DNA from: Stappia sp. ES.058
Lineage (GTDB): Bacteria; Pseudomonadota; Alphaproteobacteria; Rhizobiales; Stappiaceae
Assembly (NCBI RefSeq): GCF_900105595.1
Contig: NZ_LT629784.1
Span: forward strand, 3,224,001 to 3,288,000
Length of the DNA stretch: 64,000 nucleotides
Direction: 5' to 3'
Shown here: one piece after another, positions 36,380-46,445 of the stretch
Layout of the letters: every line of letters begins with the position of its first letter
Position numbering within the stretch: position 1 is the first letter of the stretch
Translations under genes and position numbers: made by a program
Notes under the pieces: model-generated
Told to the model about the DNA's origin: nothing
The model's input: the letters and a program-made list of their open reading frames with translations, nothing else
Database searches by the model: none

Positions 36380-37624
36380 TCAAAAACGGTCGATCGCATA
36401 GGGCGCGAGATTGATCGCCGGCGTGCGTCCGGCAATCATGTCGGCGACGAGTTCCCCCGTCGTTGCGGCCTGGGTCAAACCATGATGCGCGTGCCCGAAG
36501 GCATAACAGACATGCGCGGCGCGACGGCTTTGCGAGATGACCGGCAGACTGTCGGGAAGCGACGGACGAAATCCCATCCAGCGCTCTCCGCCCTCGACCG
36601 AAAGCGCCGGCACCATGCGTTTCGCCCGCGACACAAGCGCATCGACCCGCGCCCAGTTCGGTGGTGACGTCAACCCGGCAAACTCCACCATTCCCCCGAT
36701 CCGCAGTCCCTGCGCGATCGGCGACATCACGAAACCGTAGCCCGCGAGCATGATGAAACGCCGGAAGGACACGCCCGGCTCCGGCACCGTGATGTTGTAC
36801 CCGCGCTCCGTGTCGAGCGGCACGTCCTCGCCAAGCGACTCGGCCAACCGTTTCGACCACGCGCCGCAGGCGATGACCACCTTGTCGGCATGGAGAACAG
36901 GCCCGTCCCGCATTCGCAAACGGGCGCCCCTCTCGGTGTCGATCACGCTCACGACATTTCCCCGCAGGAACGTACCACCGCGCTCGATCACGACCCGTTC
37001 CAGATCCAGACACATGGCATGGGGATCGTCGAGATGCGACCAGCCGGGAAGGAACGCCCCGCCGGCAACCGTTGGCCCGAGGTCCGGCTCCATGTCCCGG
37101 ATTTCATCCGCAGAAAGCTCACGTACCTCGATGCCGTGCTCGCGCTGAAGTTGCCACCCGGCCCGTGCCCTGGCGACCTCACCCGGCTTGTCGAAAACAT
37201 CGAGACATCCCTCCGCGCGCAGCCGACCGCCGGTGCCGGTTTCCGCCCAAAGCCGCTCCCAAGCCGGCAGCGCCTCGGCATTCAGCGCGGCAATCGCGGA
37301 CACGGAGCGTTTGAACGCGGCCGGACGCGACGCAGAGAGGAACCGAAGCATCCAGGGGAGAATTGCTGGTGCATAAGACGGACGGACCGACAAGGGCCCG
37401 AGCGGATCGAGCAGCCACCCCGGAGCCTTGCGCCAGACGCCCGGCGAGGCCAGCGGCGCGACATCCGTCCAGGCGATGCCGGACGCATTGCCCCGCGACG
37501 CGCCTGACCCCGGATCGTTCCGGTCGATGAGCGTCACGGCGTGCCCCCGCGCCAATAGCGTGGCCGCCGTTGCAAGGCCAATGATCCCGGCACCGATGAT
37601 GTGAACGGAGAAACTGTCTGTCAT
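36380..37624 (-). CDS. FAD-dependent D-amino acid (D-hydroxyproline) dehydrogenase
   Basis: A 414-residue DadA/DAO-family flavoprotein. The N-terminal Rossmann motif is HIIGAGIIGLATAATLLARGHAVTLIDR, then SGASRGNASGIAWTDVAPLASPG (a typical DadA loop) and the C-terminal FGHAHHGLTQAATTGELVADMIAG. It lies 12 bp upstream of the epimerase, so it is expected to oxidise cis-4-hydroxy-D-proline to pyrroline-4-hydroxy-2-carboxylate, passing electrons to the respiratory chain. It resembles the Sinorhizobium HypO enzyme by context. The upstream region has a TGATATATCA palindrome that may be the operator. Confidence 0.85.
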   Translation of the reverse strand: MTDSFSVHIIGAGIIGLATAATLLARGHAVTLIDRNDPGSGASRGNASGIAWTDVAPLASPGVWRKAPGWLLDPLGPLSVRPSYAPAILPWMLRFLSASRPAAFKRSVSAIAALNAEALPAWERLWAETGTGGRLRAEGCLDVFDKPGEVARARAGWQLQREHGIEVRELSADEIRDMEPDLGPTVAGGAFLPGWSHLDDPHAMCLDLERVVIERGGTFLRGNVVSVIDTERGARLRMRDGPVLHADKVVIACGAWSKRLAESLGEDVPLDTERGYNITVPEPGVSFRRFIMLAGYGFVMSPIAQGLRIGGMVEFAGLTSPPNWARVDALVSRAKRMVPALSVEGGERWMGFRPSLPDSLPVISQSRRAAHVCYAFGHAHHGLTQAATTGELVADMIAGRTPAINLAPYAIDRF

Positions 37625-37733
37625 GTCCTGGAATCAGATCTCCGCATATCCGGCGCGACAATGATCAGCACGGCATTGAAACACCTGGCCAGAAAGGTGT
37701 CCAGACCAGCCAGGCCAAGCGATAGCGCGCTCA

Positions 37734-37743
37734 TGATATATCA
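37734..37743. promoter_or_regulatory. TGATATATCA palindrome upstream of the hydroxyproline genes
   Basis: A perfect 10-bp inverted repeat in an AT-rich patch 110-119 bases before the dehydrogenase start, followed by AAGAATATAC. It could be a GntR-type operator or lie over a -10 region. No regulator gene adjoins it. Confidence 0.3.
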
Positions 37744-37761
37744 AGAATATACGCGCGCTTT

Positions 37762-38985
37762 TCACTCCGCAACCGGCAAATTGACCCGTGCATTGCGTCG
37801 GCAGTGCACCAGGATCATGCAGAGCGCCGCGCAGGACAGGCAACTGGCGACGAAGGCCAGGGTCAATGCGGCCCAGGCTCCGGCGAAATCGAAAGCCACG
37901 CCGAGCGCGAAAGGGGCAAGGGCGCCGACGATCAGCACCGGTCGTGCGATCCGGCCGAGCAGCACCGCGTAGCCGTCCGCCCCGAACAGATAGAGCGGCA
38001 AGGTGCCGCGCACGATGGTGGACAGACCGTTCGACCCGCCATAAAGCGCTGCGAAAACCGCAGCACTCGGCGTACCGACCCCAAAGAGGGACAGGACGGC
38101 AAACGCAAGCAGAATGACGCCCCCAGATGTCAGCCCAACGGCAAGAGGCGACACATTGCGGGCGAAGAAAAGCTCAAGAACACGCGCGCCGACCTGGGAC
38201 GGGCCGATCAGGGTGCCGACCATGACGGCGGCGGTAGCCGGCATGCCCATATCCCGGAGAAGAGCCAGAAGATGCGCGGACAGTCCGACGAACTGGAAGG
38301 CCGCGCAGCTGAAGGCGACCGCAAGCAGCATGAAGATGCGCTTGCGCGCAAGCCCGTCGGCAACGACGCCCGCGTCCTCCGTCACCGGGCCGGGCACGGC
38401 GGCGGGGCTAGTGCGAAATGCCGGCTGTACGGGGCGCGGCAGCAAGAGATGCAGGGGCAGCGCCACGCATGCGGTCACGGCGGCAAAGACCAGATACGTC
38501 TCCCGCCAGCCGTAGGTTTCGAGCAGGAACAGCGTTGTCGGCCATCCGACCGTGGACGCAAATCCGGCTATCAGCGTGAGCGACGTGATCAACCGGCGCG
38601 CGCGATGCGCGAACAGGGATCCGAGCGTGGCAAACGCGGGATCGTAAAGCGTCCCCGCCATGCCAAGGCCGAGTACAGTCCAGACCAGAAGATAGGAGAC
38701 GGGCCCCTCGATAAGAGACATGGCGGCAAGGCCGAGAGCCGCTGTCGCCGAGCCGGTCGCCATGACGCTTCGTCCGCCGAAACGTTCGATCAACCGCCCC
38801 GCGCGCGGCGATGCGAGGCCCGCGACGATGAGCGCCAGTGAGAACCCGCTGAGCCCGAAGGCCCGCGACCAGCCGAAGCTGTCGGAGATCTGCGGCACGG
38901 CAAGAACAACCGCATAGATCAGCGTGCCGTATCCGATAATTTGGGTGATGCCGAGCAGGAGCACGGCCCGGGTGGCAGGGCTCAC
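37762..38985 (-). CDS. MFS transporter in the arsenic operon
   Basis: A 407-residue major-facilitator protein with twelve predicted helices. It has LGITQIIGYGTLIYAVVLAVPQISDSFGW in helix 1 and SPRAGRLIERFGGRSVMATGS in the loop 2-3 (motif A-like). It follows acr3 by 34 bp in the arsR-acr3 operon, so an arsenic-related export role is likely. In Agrobacterium an MFS pump (ArsK) next to arsR exports arsenite and trivalent organoarsenicals. I cannot confirm that this is the same family. Cysteines near the C-terminus (FVASCLSCAALCMILVHC) are notable for a metalloid-linked protein. Confidence 0.75.
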   Translation of the reverse strand: MSPATRAVLLLGITQIIGYGTLIYAVVLAVPQISDSFGWSRAFGLSGFSLALIVAGLASPRAGRLIERFGGRSVMATGSATAALGLAAMSLIEGPVSYLLVWTVLGLGMAGTLYDPAFATLGSLFAHRARRLITSLTLIAGFASTVGWPTTLFLLETYGWRETYLVFAAVTACVALPLHLLLPRPVQPAFRTSPAAVPGPVTEDAGVVADGLARKRIFMLLAVAFSCAAFQFVGLSAHLLALLRDMGMPATAAVMVGTLIGPSQVGARVLELFFARNVSPLAVGLTSGGVILLAFAVLSLFGVGTPSAAVFAALYGGSNGLSTIVRGTLPLYLFGADGYAVLLGRIARPVLIVGALAPFALGVAFDFAGAWAALTLAFVASCLSCAALCMILVHCRRNARVNLPVAE

Positions 38986-39019
38986 CCGGTCAGCTCCGCG
39001 CCCGGCAAAGCGCCCCGCA

Positions 39020-40039
39020 TCATCCAGGGAACCGCGTGCGGGTCCGGTTGGCGAAAGCCACGAGGCTCAACATCACCGGCACTTCCACCAGAACGCCGAC
39101 GACCGTGACGAGGGCCGCGCCCGAGTTCAGACCGAACAGCCCGATGGCGACGGCCACCGCCAGTTCGAAGAAATTCGATGTGCCGATCAGCGCGCAAGGC
39201 GCGGCGACCCGGTGCGGAAGCCTCCACAGATAGGCCCAGCCGTAACCAAGCGCAAAGATCCCGTAGGACTGGATCAGGATCGGCACGGCGAGCAGCGCAA
39301 TCAGCGCAGGGCGCTCCAGGATGACCGGACCCTGGAAACCGAAAAGGAGCACCACGGTCAGCAACAGGCCGAGGATCGAGGCCGGCTTCACTTGCGCGGT
39401 GAATTTCGTCACCGCCGGCTCCCCGCCCCGCCCCGTCAGTACAAAGCGGGTCAGCGCGCCGGCGACCAGCGGAATGACCACGTAAAGACCGACCGACAAG
39501 AGCAGCGTGTCCCACGGCACGGAGATGTCGGTGACACCCAGGAGCAGCGCAACAATCGGCGCGAACGCGAACACCATTATCACGTCGTTGAGCGAAACCT
39601 GCACCAGCGTGTAGTTGGCATCACCCTTGGTGAGCTGCGACCAGATAAACACCATTGCCGTGCAAGGAGCAGCGCCCAGAAGGATCAGCCCGGCGATGTA
39701 CTGGCTGACATCTTCTTGCGGGATCAGCCCGGAAAACACATGCTTGAAGAACAGGATGCCAAGAGCCGCCATGGTGAAGGGCTTGATCAGCCAATTGACG
39801 ACAATCGTGATCACCAGCCCCTTGGGCCGTTTGCCCACATCCTTCAGGCTGGTGAAATCGACCGCCACCATCATCGGATAGACCATTGTCCAGATCAGCA
39901 CGGCGACCAGCAGGTTGACCGACGCGTATTCGAAGTCTGCAAGCCGCGCGAAAACGCCGGGGACGAGGTTGCCAAGAATAACGCCGGAGACGATGCCAAG
40001 CCCGACCCAGAGGGAGAGATAGCGTTCAAAGATGCTCAT
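39020..40039 (-). CDS. acr3: Arsenite efflux transporter ACR3
   Basis: 339 residues and ten hydrophobic helices. The essential ACR3 cysteine lies in [17 protein letters not shown] (Cys126). [39 protein letters not shown] and [22 protein letters not shown] are conserved ACR3 blocks. It exports arsenite using the proton gradient. Its ATG overlaps the end of arsR (40036-40039), so the two are translationally coupled. No arsC reductase or arsH is present in the operon. Confidence 0.95.
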   Translation of the reverse strand: MSIFERYLSLWVGLGIVSGVILGNLVPGVFARLADFEYASVNLLVAVLIWTMVYPMMVAVDFTSLKDVGKRPKGLVITIVVNWLIKPFTMAALGILFFKHVFSGLIPQEDVSQYIAGLILLGAAPCTAMVFIWSQLTKGDANYTLVQVSLNDVIMVFAFAPIVALLLGVTDISVPWDTLLLSVGLYVVIPLVAGALTRFVLTGRGGEPAVTKFTAQVKPASILGLLLTVVLLFGFQGPVILERPALIALLAVPILIQSYGIFALGYGWAYLWRLPHRVAAPCALIGTSNFFELAVAVAIGLFGLNSGAALVTVVGVLVEVPVMLSLVAFANRTRTRFPG

Positions 40040-40383
40040 CGTTCAGCTTTCGTGATTTCAGGGGATCGGGAAGGTGCAAAAGGACCGCAGAGCTCGGGCC
40101 GCCCCTTGCAGCAGTCGTGCAGCAGGAAATCGAACAGCGCTCGGATACCATCGTGGTCCGCTCGGTAACGGATCGCGCGGCCCGCGCGCTCGGCGCTGAT
40201 CAGCCCGGCCCGCGCCAGAGCGGCGAGATGCGTGGAGAGCGTGTTGGCCCTGACGTCGAGCTCTTGCGCGAGATCGCCCGCGCCCACGCCCTCCGGTCCC
40301 GCTGTCACGAGATGGCGGAAGACATCCAGGCGGGTCTCCTGACCGAGTGCCGACAACGCGGCAATGGCGGCTTTTTTATCCAT
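40036..40383 (-). CDS. arsR: ArsR-family arsenic-responsive repressor
   Basis: A 115-residue winged-helix protein with [64 protein letters not shown]. The N-terminal metal box of E. coli ArsR is absent. Instead the C-terminus has a cysteine cluster [10 protein letters not shown], the arrangement of the C-terminal-site ArsR proteins of alphaproteobacteria. It should bind the inverted repeat just upstream of its own start and release it on binding As(III). Confidence 0.92.
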   Translation of the reverse strand: MDKKAAIAALSALGQETRLDVFRHLVTAGPEGVGAGDLAQELDVRANTLSTHLAALARAGLISAERAGRAIRYRADHDGIRALFDFLLHDCCKGRPELCGPFAPSRSPEITKAER

Positions 40384-40403
40384 AATTCGAGATGTATCGA
40401 ATT
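40384..40403. promoter_or_regulatory. ars operator
   Basis: A perfect inverted repeat AATTCGA-N6-TCGAATT that begins one base before the arsR start codon. It is the obvious ArsR binding site and overlaps the likely ribosome-binding region of the operon. Confidence 0.7.
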
Positions 40404-40508
40404 AAATAGCCGCGTCAAGCAAAGGTTTGATGACATGCCGCGAAGCGACGCGGCGCGTCTCTCACAAGTCCATACGCACGGTGTGATAATTAGCGCACCG
40501 CAAATGCC

Positions 40509-41339
40509 TCAGGCTGCGGATTTCGCCGCCAGACGCTTCTTGATGCTGGCGACGTCGGCGCGCGGCGTGGCCGCGAACAGCGTCTTGGTGTAGTCGTGCT
40601 GCGGATCGGAAAACACCTGATCGCGCGTGCCGTGTTCGACCGCCTCGCCGAAATACATCACCATCACCTCGTCGGCGATGTAGCGCACCACCGACAGGTC
40701 GTGGCTGATGAAGACGTAGGTCAGGTCGAACTCGTCCTGCAGGTCGCGCAGAAGATTGAGGATCTGCGCCTGAACGGAGAGGTCCAGCGCGGACACCGGC
40801 TCGTCGAGCACCAGCAGCTTCGGGCGCAGCATGATCGCGCGGGCAATCGCCACACGCTGGCGCTGACCGCCCGAGAACATGTGCGGATACCGGCCGTAGT
40901 GTTCCGGCGGAAGGCCCACCTTTTCCAGCATGGCAAGTGCTGCATCGCGCCGCTCGGCAGCACCCATCGAGGTGTTGAGCAGCAAGGGCTCCTCGAGCAC
41001 CGCCCCGATCTTCTGGCGTGGATTGAGCGAGCCGTAAGGGTTCTGGAACACGATCTGCACGGCCTGGCGCATCTCTCGGGTGATGCCGTGGCTGGCGATA
41101 TCGATGGCCTCGCCGTCGATCTCGATGATGCCGGCGGTCGGCGGATCGATCATCGTGAGCATGCGCGCAAGCGTCGACTTCCCGCAGCCGGATTCCCCGA
41201 CCACCGCCAGCGTCGAGCCGCGCGCAACGTCGAAGCTCACGCCCTTGACCGCGTGCAGCAGCTTGCTCTTGCCGAACATGCCCCCGCTGATGACGTAGTC
41301 GCGCTTCAGGTCGCGGACTTTCAGGATCGGGTCGCTCAT
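40509..41339 (-). CDS. dppF: Dipeptide ABC transporter ATP-binding protein DppF
   Basis: A 276-residue ATPase. Walker A is GESGCGKST, the signature FSGGQRQRVAIARAIMLRPKLLVLDEPVSALDLSVQAQILNLL, and the switch ISHDLSVVRYIADEVMVMYFG, all typical of OppF/DppF. The N-terminal RDLKRDYVISGG is the DppF type. Its ATG overlaps dppD by 4 bp. It is last in dppABCDF. Confidence 0.93.
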   Translation of the reverse strand: MSDPILKVRDLKRDYVISGGMFGKSKLLHAVKGVSFDVARGSTLAVVGESGCGKSTLARMLTMIDPPTAGIIEIDGEAIDIASHGITREMRQAVQIVFQNPYGSLNPRQKIGAVLEEPLLLNTSMGAAERRDAALAMLEKVGLPPEHYGRYPHMFSGGQRQRVAIARAIMLRPKLLVLDEPVSALDLSVQAQILNLLRDLQDEFDLTYVFISHDLSVVRYIADEVMVMYFGEAVEHGTRDQVFSDPQHDYTKTLFAATPRADVASIKKRLAAKSAA

Positions 41340-42193
41340 GGCTGCACCTCGCGCACATCGGCCTGCATCATCGCCTCATAGTCGGCAACCGTCGGCAGCC
41401 GGTCGCCGGTGGCGTTTTCCGGCAGGGCCGACAGCAGTGCCTTGGTATAGGGATGCGAGGGATTCTCGAACAGCGTGAGAACATCCGCCGTCTCCATCTG
41501 CTTCCCCTTGTATTGCACGACCACCCGGTCGGCAGTCTCCGCGACCACGCCCATGTCGTGGGTGATCATGATCAGACCCATGCCGGTGTTGCGCTGCATG
41601 GTCGTCAGGAGATCGAGGATCTGCTTCTGGATCGTGACGTCGAGCGCCGTTGTCGGCTCGTCCGCGATCAGCAGCTTTGGCTGACAGGCCGTTGCAATCG
41701 CGATCATCACGCGCTGACACTGGCCGCCCGACATCTGGTGCGGAAACGCTCCGACCCGGCGCAGCGGATCGGGAATGCCGACAGCCTCCAGCAGTTCGAT
41801 CGTCTTGTCCTTGCGCTGCTTGCGCGACAGCGACGTATGCGTCTTGAGCACCTCGTCGAGCTGGAAACCGACGGTGAAACACGGGTTGAGACTTGCGATC
41901 GGCTCCTGGAAGATCATCGCGATGTCCTTGCCGATCACCTTGCGCCGCTCCGCCGCCGGCATGTCCCGGAGGTCGATGCCCTCGAAGGCCATCAGATCGG
42001 CGGTGACCGTCGCGCTGTCCGGCAGGAGCCCCATCACGGCGAGCATGGCGACCGACTTGCCCGAGCCCGATTCCCCGACGATGGCGAGCACCTCGCCGCC
42101 CTCGACCGTATAGTCGACGCCGTCGAGCGCGCGGAACGGCCCGGCGGCGGTATCGAATTCCACGCGCAGATTGCGGATTTCAAGAAGGGCCAT
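41336..42193 (-). CDS. dppD: Dipeptide ABC transporter ATP-binding protein DppD
   Basis: A 285-residue ATPase. Walker A is GESGSGKSV, the signature [43 protein letters not shown], and the switch [22 protein letters not shown]. An iron-sulphur or peptide-binding C-terminal tail of DppD ([13 protein letters not shown]) is shortened. It lies 3 bp after dppC and overlaps dppF. Confidence 0.93.
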   Translation of the reverse strand: MALLEIRNLRVEFDTAAGPFRALDGVDYTVEGGEVLAIVGESGSGKSVAMLAVMGLLPDSATVTADLMAFEGIDLRDMPAAERRKVIGKDIAMIFQEPIASLNPCFTVGFQLDEVLKTHTSLSRKQRKDKTIELLEAVGIPDPLRRVGAFPHQMSGGQCQRVMIAIATACQPKLLIADEPTTALDVTIQKQILDLLTTMQRNTGMGLIMITHDMGVVAETADRVVVQYKGKQMETADVLTLFENPSHPYTKALLSALPENATGDRLPTVADYEAMMQADVREVQP

Positions 42194-42196
42194 GCG

Positions 42197-43111
42197 TCAG
42201 CTCCGCTTCAGCTTGGGATCGAGGGCGTCGCGCAAGCCGTCGCCGACGAGATTGATCGCCAAAACGGTGACCAGGATCGCAAGGCCCGGGAAGGTGACCA
42301 CCCACCAGGCGCGCAGGATGAACTCGCGCGCTTCGGCAAGCATCGTGCCCCATTCCGGCGTTGGCGGCTGCGCGCCCATGCCGAGGAAGCCGAGCGCTGC
42401 GGCATCCAGGATTGCGTTGGAAAACGACAGCGTGCCCTGCACGATCAGTGGCGCCAGGCAATTCGGCAGGATCGTCTTGAACATCAGCCGGGTGTTGCCG
42501 GCGCCTGCAAGCCGTGCCGCGACGACGTAATCGCGGGTGCGCTCGGTCAGGACGGCCGCACGGGTCAAGCGCACGAAATGCGGCTGCAGCACAATGGCGA
42601 TGGCAATCATCGCGTTCATCAGCCCCGGCCCGAGCACGGCAACCAGCACCAGCGCCAGCAACAGCGAGGGAAACGCGAGGATCACGTCCATCACCCGCAT
42701 GATCACCGTGTCCACCCAGCCGCGGAAATAGCCCGCGATCACGCCGATGACGATGCCGCCGGTCAGCGCGATGCCGACGACGACGAGCCCGATGAACAAC
42801 GAGAACCGTGCGCCGAAAATCAGGCGCGAGAGCATGTCCCGCCCGACCGCGTCGGTGCCCAGCAGGAACATCGAGGTTCCCCCCTCCTGCCAGACCGGCG
42901 GAGTGAGGAAGTAGTCGCGATATTGCACATCCGGGTCGTGCGGCGCGACAATGGGCGCGGCCAGCGCCACGATCACCAGGGCGACGAAGACGACGAGACC
43001 CGCCACCGCGCCCCTGTTGTGCGAGAAGTAAAACCAGAACTCCGTCAGCATCTTGCGGGTGGCGTTGCGGCTTTCCGCGACGACGACGGCACTCTTGTCG
43101 ATGGTGCTCAT
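42197..43111 (-). CDS. dppC: Dipeptide ABC transporter permease DppC
   Basis: A 304-residue permease with the N-terminal OppC region (FWFYFSHNRGAVAGLVVFVALVIVALAAPIVAPHDP), FLLGTDAVGRDMLSRLIFGARFSLFIGLVVVGIAL, and the EAA loop RDYVVAARLAGAGNTRLMFKTILPNCLAPLIV. It forms the channel with DppB. Confidence 0.93.
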   Translation of the reverse strand: MSTIDKSAVVVAESRNATRKMLTEFWFYFSHNRGAVAGLVVFVALVIVALAAPIVAPHDPDVQYRDYFLTPPVWQEGGTSMFLLGTDAVGRDMLSRLIFGARFSLFIGLVVVGIALTGGIVIGVIAGYFRGWVDTVIMRVMDVILAFPSLLLALVLVAVLGPGLMNAMIAIAIVLQPHFVRLTRAAVLTERTRDYVVAARLAGAGNTRLMFKTILPNCLAPLIVQGTLSFSNAILDAAALGFLGMGAQPPTPEWGTMLAEAREFILRAWWVVTFPGLAILVTVLAINLVGDGLRDALDPKLKRS

Positions 43112-43127
43112 ATGTGTGCCTCGACGT

Positions 43128-44144
43128 TCAATTGTGACGGATGCGCGGATTGATCAGCCCGTAAAGCAGATCAACCGTCAGGTTCACCACCATGACGATG
43201 GCGGCGATCATCAACAGCCCGCCCTGCACGACCGGATAGTCACGCCGCGCGATGCTGTCGACCATCCACTTGCCGATGCCGGGCCAGGAAAAGATCGTCT
43301 CTGTCAGGATTGCGCCGGCGAGCAGGACGCCGACCTGCAGGCCGATCGTGGTGATTACCGGAATGAGTGCGTTGCGCAGCGCATGAAAACCGACAACCCT
43401 GAAAGGCGTCAGCCCCTTCGCACGGGCGGTGCGAACATAGTCCTCGCCAAGCACCTCCAGCATCGCCGAGCGCGTCTGGCGCGCGATCACGGCAAGCGGG
43501 ATGGTGGCCAGCACGATAGTGGGCAGGATCAGATGCCGCGCGGCGGAGGCGAAGGCCCCCCTTTGCCCCGACAAAAGGCTGTCGATCAGCATGAAGCCGG
43601 TGGGCTTGGGGAAGTAGAACATCAGCGAAATGCGGCCCGACACCGGCGTCCACTGCAGAATGCCGGAAAACAGAATGATCAGCAGCAGGCCCCACCAGAA
43701 GATCGGCATCGAGTAGCCGATGAGCGCGGTGCCCATGATCGTCTGATCGAAGAAGGACCCGCGCTTGACCGCGGCGAAGATCCCGGCCGGAATGCCGACC
43801 GCAACGGCGAGGATGATGGCGCAAAGCGCGAGTTCCGCGGTCGCGGGAAACAGGGTGAAGAACTCGGTCACCACCGGTTTCTTGGTCACGATCGAAATGC
43901 CGAGGTCGCCCTGAAGCAATCCGACAAGATAATCGAAATACTGCTCCCAGATCGGCCGGGAAAAGCCGAACTGCTCCATGAGCTCGTTGTAGCGTTCTTC
44001 GGTGATGCCACGTTCCCCGGCCAGCAGAAGCACGGGATCGCCGGGCAAAAGGCGAATGAATCCGAAGGCGACGATGGTGACACCGAGAAAAGTCGGCACC
44101 AGCAGCGCCAGTCGGCTTATGAGAAAGCGGAACATGGGGTTCAT
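43128..44144 (-). CDS. dppB: Dipeptide ABC transporter permease DppB
   Basis: A 338-residue permease with FRFLISRLALLVPTFLGVTIVAFGFIRLLPGDP, the EAA loop DYVRTARAKGLTPFRVVGFHALRNALIPVITTIGLQ, and GAILTETIFSWPGIGKWMVDSIARRDYPVVQGG. It lies between dppA and dppC. The hairpin upstream at 44153-44180 separates it from dppA. Confidence 0.93.
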   Translation of the reverse strand: MNPMFRFLISRLALLVPTFLGVTIVAFGFIRLLPGDPVLLLAGERGITEERYNELMEQFGFSRPIWEQYFDYLVGLLQGDLGISIVTKKPVVTEFFTLFPATAELALCAIILAVAVGIPAGIFAAVKRGSFFDQTIMGTALIGYSMPIFWWGLLLIILFSGILQWTPVSGRISLMFYFPKPTGFMLIDSLLSGQRGAFASAARHLILPTIVLATIPLAVIARQTRSAMLEVLGEDYVRTARAKGLTPFRVVGFHALRNALIPVITTIGLQVGVLLAGAILTETIFSWPGIGKWMVDSIARRDYPVVQGGLLMIAAIVMVVNLTVDLLYGLINPRIRHN

Positions 44145-44152
44145 CCAGACGT

Positions 44153-44180
44153 GCGCGCCGGCCGCGACCGGCCGGCGCGC
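44153..44180 (-). terminator. Strong stem-loop between dppA and dppB
   Basis: A perfect 11-bp stem GCGCGCCGGCC/GGCCGGCGCGC with a 6-base loop and no T-run. It probably stabilises the dppA mRNA or lowers read-through, giving more binding protein than membrane parts. Confidence 0.6.
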
Positions 44181-44230
44181 TTTGCCGCGAGGCGGTGCCG
44201 GACCGAAAAGTCACGGCACCGTTCGACTGT

Positions 44231-45835
44231 CTATTCGGCGATGTCGACGCCGTCGAACCAGTGGCCGCCCAGCGGATCCATGACGTAGCCCGACACCTTG
44301 GTCGACATCGGCATGAACACCACCGAATGGGCGATGGTCGCCCACGGCGCCTGCTCCTTGAAGACCACCTGGGCTTCCTCGTAGAGCTTCGTGCGCTCGC
44401 CCTTGTCGGAAAGCGTCTTGGCCTTCTGGATCAGGTCCTCGAACGGCTGGTGGCACCACTGCGCGCGGTTGGAACCGCCAACGCCGTCACACCCCAGCAG
44501 GACGGCCAGGAAGTTGTCCGGATCGCCGTTGTCCCCCGTCCAGCCGAGAAGCACCGCACCGTCACGGTCGGTTTCCTTGGAGCGCTTGAGGTATTCGCCC
44601 CACTCGTAGGACACGATCTCGACCTCGACGCCGACCTTGGCGAAATCCGCCTGGATCACTTCGGCCATGCGCCGGGCGTTGGGGTTGTAGGGACGCTGCA
44701 CCGGCATTGCCCAGATCTTCATCTTGAGATCCGTGACGCCGGCTTCCTCAAGCATCTTCTTCGCGGCTTCCGGATCGAACGGATCGTCCTCGACAGCCTT
44801 GTTGTAGGACCACATCGTCGGCGGGATCGGGTTCTTGGCCGCCTGGCCGGCGCCCTGGAACACGGCGTCCAGAATGGCCTGCTTGTTGATGGCCATGTTG
44901 AGCGCCTTGCGCACCTTCGGATTGTCGAACGGCGCCATCTGGGTGTTGTAGGCCAGATAACCGACGTTCAGCCCTTCCTGCTCCAGCAGGTTCAGCGCTT
45001 CATCGGCCTTGATGTCGGCGACATCGGCTGGCGCCGGATAGGGAGCCACGTGGCATTCGCCGGCTTTCAGCTTCTGCAGGCGAACCGATGCGTCGGTGGT
45101 GATGGCGAAGATCAGATTGTCGATCGGCTGCTTGCCGGCCCAATAGTCGGCAAAGGCCTGATAGCGGATGACCGCGTCTTTCTGATACCCGACGAACTGG
45201 AACGGGCCGGTGCCGACCGGAACCTGGTTCATCAGTTCCATCTTGCCGTCAGCTTCGAGCGTGTCGGCATATTCGGCGGACAGGATCGAGGCGAAATCCA
45301 TCGCCAGATTGGCGAGCATCGGCGCTTCGGGACGATTCAGCACGAACTTGATCGTGTAGTCGTCGACCTTGACGACATCCTTCAGGAGATCCGGCATCGA
45401 CATGCCGTTGAAATACTCCCAGGAGGCGCCCGGCGTATAGGAATGCCAGGCATGATCCGGGTCGAGCTGACGCGCGAACGAATAGATCACGTCATCGGCA
45501 TTGAAGTCGCGGGTCGGGGTGAAGCCGTCGACCGAATGGAACTTCACACCCTTGCGCAGATTGAACGTGTACTCGAGCCCGTCGTCGGAAACGCTCCAGC
45601 TTTCGGCGAGCCCGGGAATGACCTCGGTTGTTCCACGCTTGAATTCCACAAGTCGGTTGTAAACCGGCTTGGAGGAAGCATCGAAGGTCGTACCGGCCGT
45701 GTAAAGCGCAGTATCGAAGCCCTCCGGCGAACCTTCCGAGCAATAGACGAGGGTCTTTGCCGATGCGGCGGACGCCGCGAACATGGCAAGACTGACGCCC
45801 ATGAGTGCAATTTTCATGGTGCGGCGAATGATCAT
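44231..45835 (-). CDS. dppA: Dipeptide ABC transporter substrate-binding protein DppA
   Basis: 534 residues with a signal peptide ending SAASA. The mature start KTLVYCSEGSPEGFDTALYTAGTTFDASSKPVYNRLVEFKRGTTEVIPGLAESW is almost that of E. coli DppA; WTGDNGDPDNFLAVLLGCDGVGGSNRAQWC also matches. It binds dipeptides (in E. coli also haem and 5-aminolevulinate). The ATG at 45835 has a GGGAGA site seven bases upstream. It is first in dppABCDF. Confidence 0.95.
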   Translation of the reverse strand: MIIRRTMKIALMGVSLAMFAASAASAKTLVYCSEGSPEGFDTALYTAGTTFDASSKPVYNRLVEFKRGTTEVIPGLAESWSVSDDGLEYTFNLRKGVKFHSVDGFTPTRDFNADDVIYSFARQLDPDHAWHSYTPGASWEYFNGMSMPDLLKDVVKVDDYTIKFVLNRPEAPMLANLAMDFASILSAEYADTLEADGKMELMNQVPVGTGPFQFVGYQKDAVIRYQAFADYWAGKQPIDNLIFAITTDASVRLQKLKAGECHVAPYPAPADVADIKADEALNLLEQEGLNVGYLAYNTQMAPFDNPKVRKALNMAINKQAILDAVFQGAGQAAKNPIPPTMWSYNKAVEDDPFDPEAAKKMLEEAGVTDLKMKIWAMPVQRPYNPNARRMAEVIQADFAKVGVEVEIVSYEWGEYLKRSKETDRDGAVLLGWTGDNGDPDNFLAVLLGCDGVGGSNRAQWCHQPFEDLIQKAKTLSDKGERTKLYEEAQVVFKEQAPWATIAHSVVFMPMSTKVSGYVMDPLGGHWFDGVDIAE

Positions 45836-46445
45836 ATTTAAATCTCCCGTTTATTTTTTGGCCGACGCAAACGAACGTTGCGCTCATGCTCGAGCTTGTC
45901 CTGTTCCAAGGGCGCGGCCTAATGCGCACAATAGTGCCGCAATCCGGCCCAGACAACAGAATTACAATTTCAAATAAAGGTAATTTTTGGAAAATTGACC
46001 CTTTGACACGCCACCTTCCGGAGAGTTCACGCGCAGTGTAGCCAAGCTGCCGCATTTCGCCATTGCGCGCTTGCCGGACGGCTGACCGACAGGTTCGGCG
46101 CAAGCCGGGCAATGCGGTGCAGGCCGGCGGCAGCCGAAAGGTCCGGCGCGCGCCTGCTACCGTTTCCGGGCGCGCCAGGGTGTAGATCCACAAATGGGAT
46201 TGCCATGGTTTGAGGTGGATTGCGTCTCGTCAAGAAACGGCAAGCGCCGAGGAATGCGAACATTTTCAATGCCTATCGCGACGAAGAGGAGGCGCAATCC
46301 GGCCAAATCCGGCGGACATGGAAATGGCCTCGCACCGCGTCGTCAGTACGCTCGCCCGGGCACACGTCCCGCGCTGCACGCCCTTCCTCGCGATATTTCG
46401 CCAGCTTCCATGCCATGTCAGCCTCATTCATGGGCCACACCCTAG
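45836..46445. other. Intergenic region upstream of dppA
   Basis: About 600 bp up to the MITE-like element. The part nearest dppA (45950-46020) is AT-rich and promoter-like. It holds an imperfect 22-bp inverted repeat (45979-46000, arms GGTAATTTTT and GAAAATTGACC, 8 of 10 pairs), a candidate operator about 145 bases before the start. Open frames in the remainder (46020-46440) have no family match or ribosome site. Confidence 0.45.
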
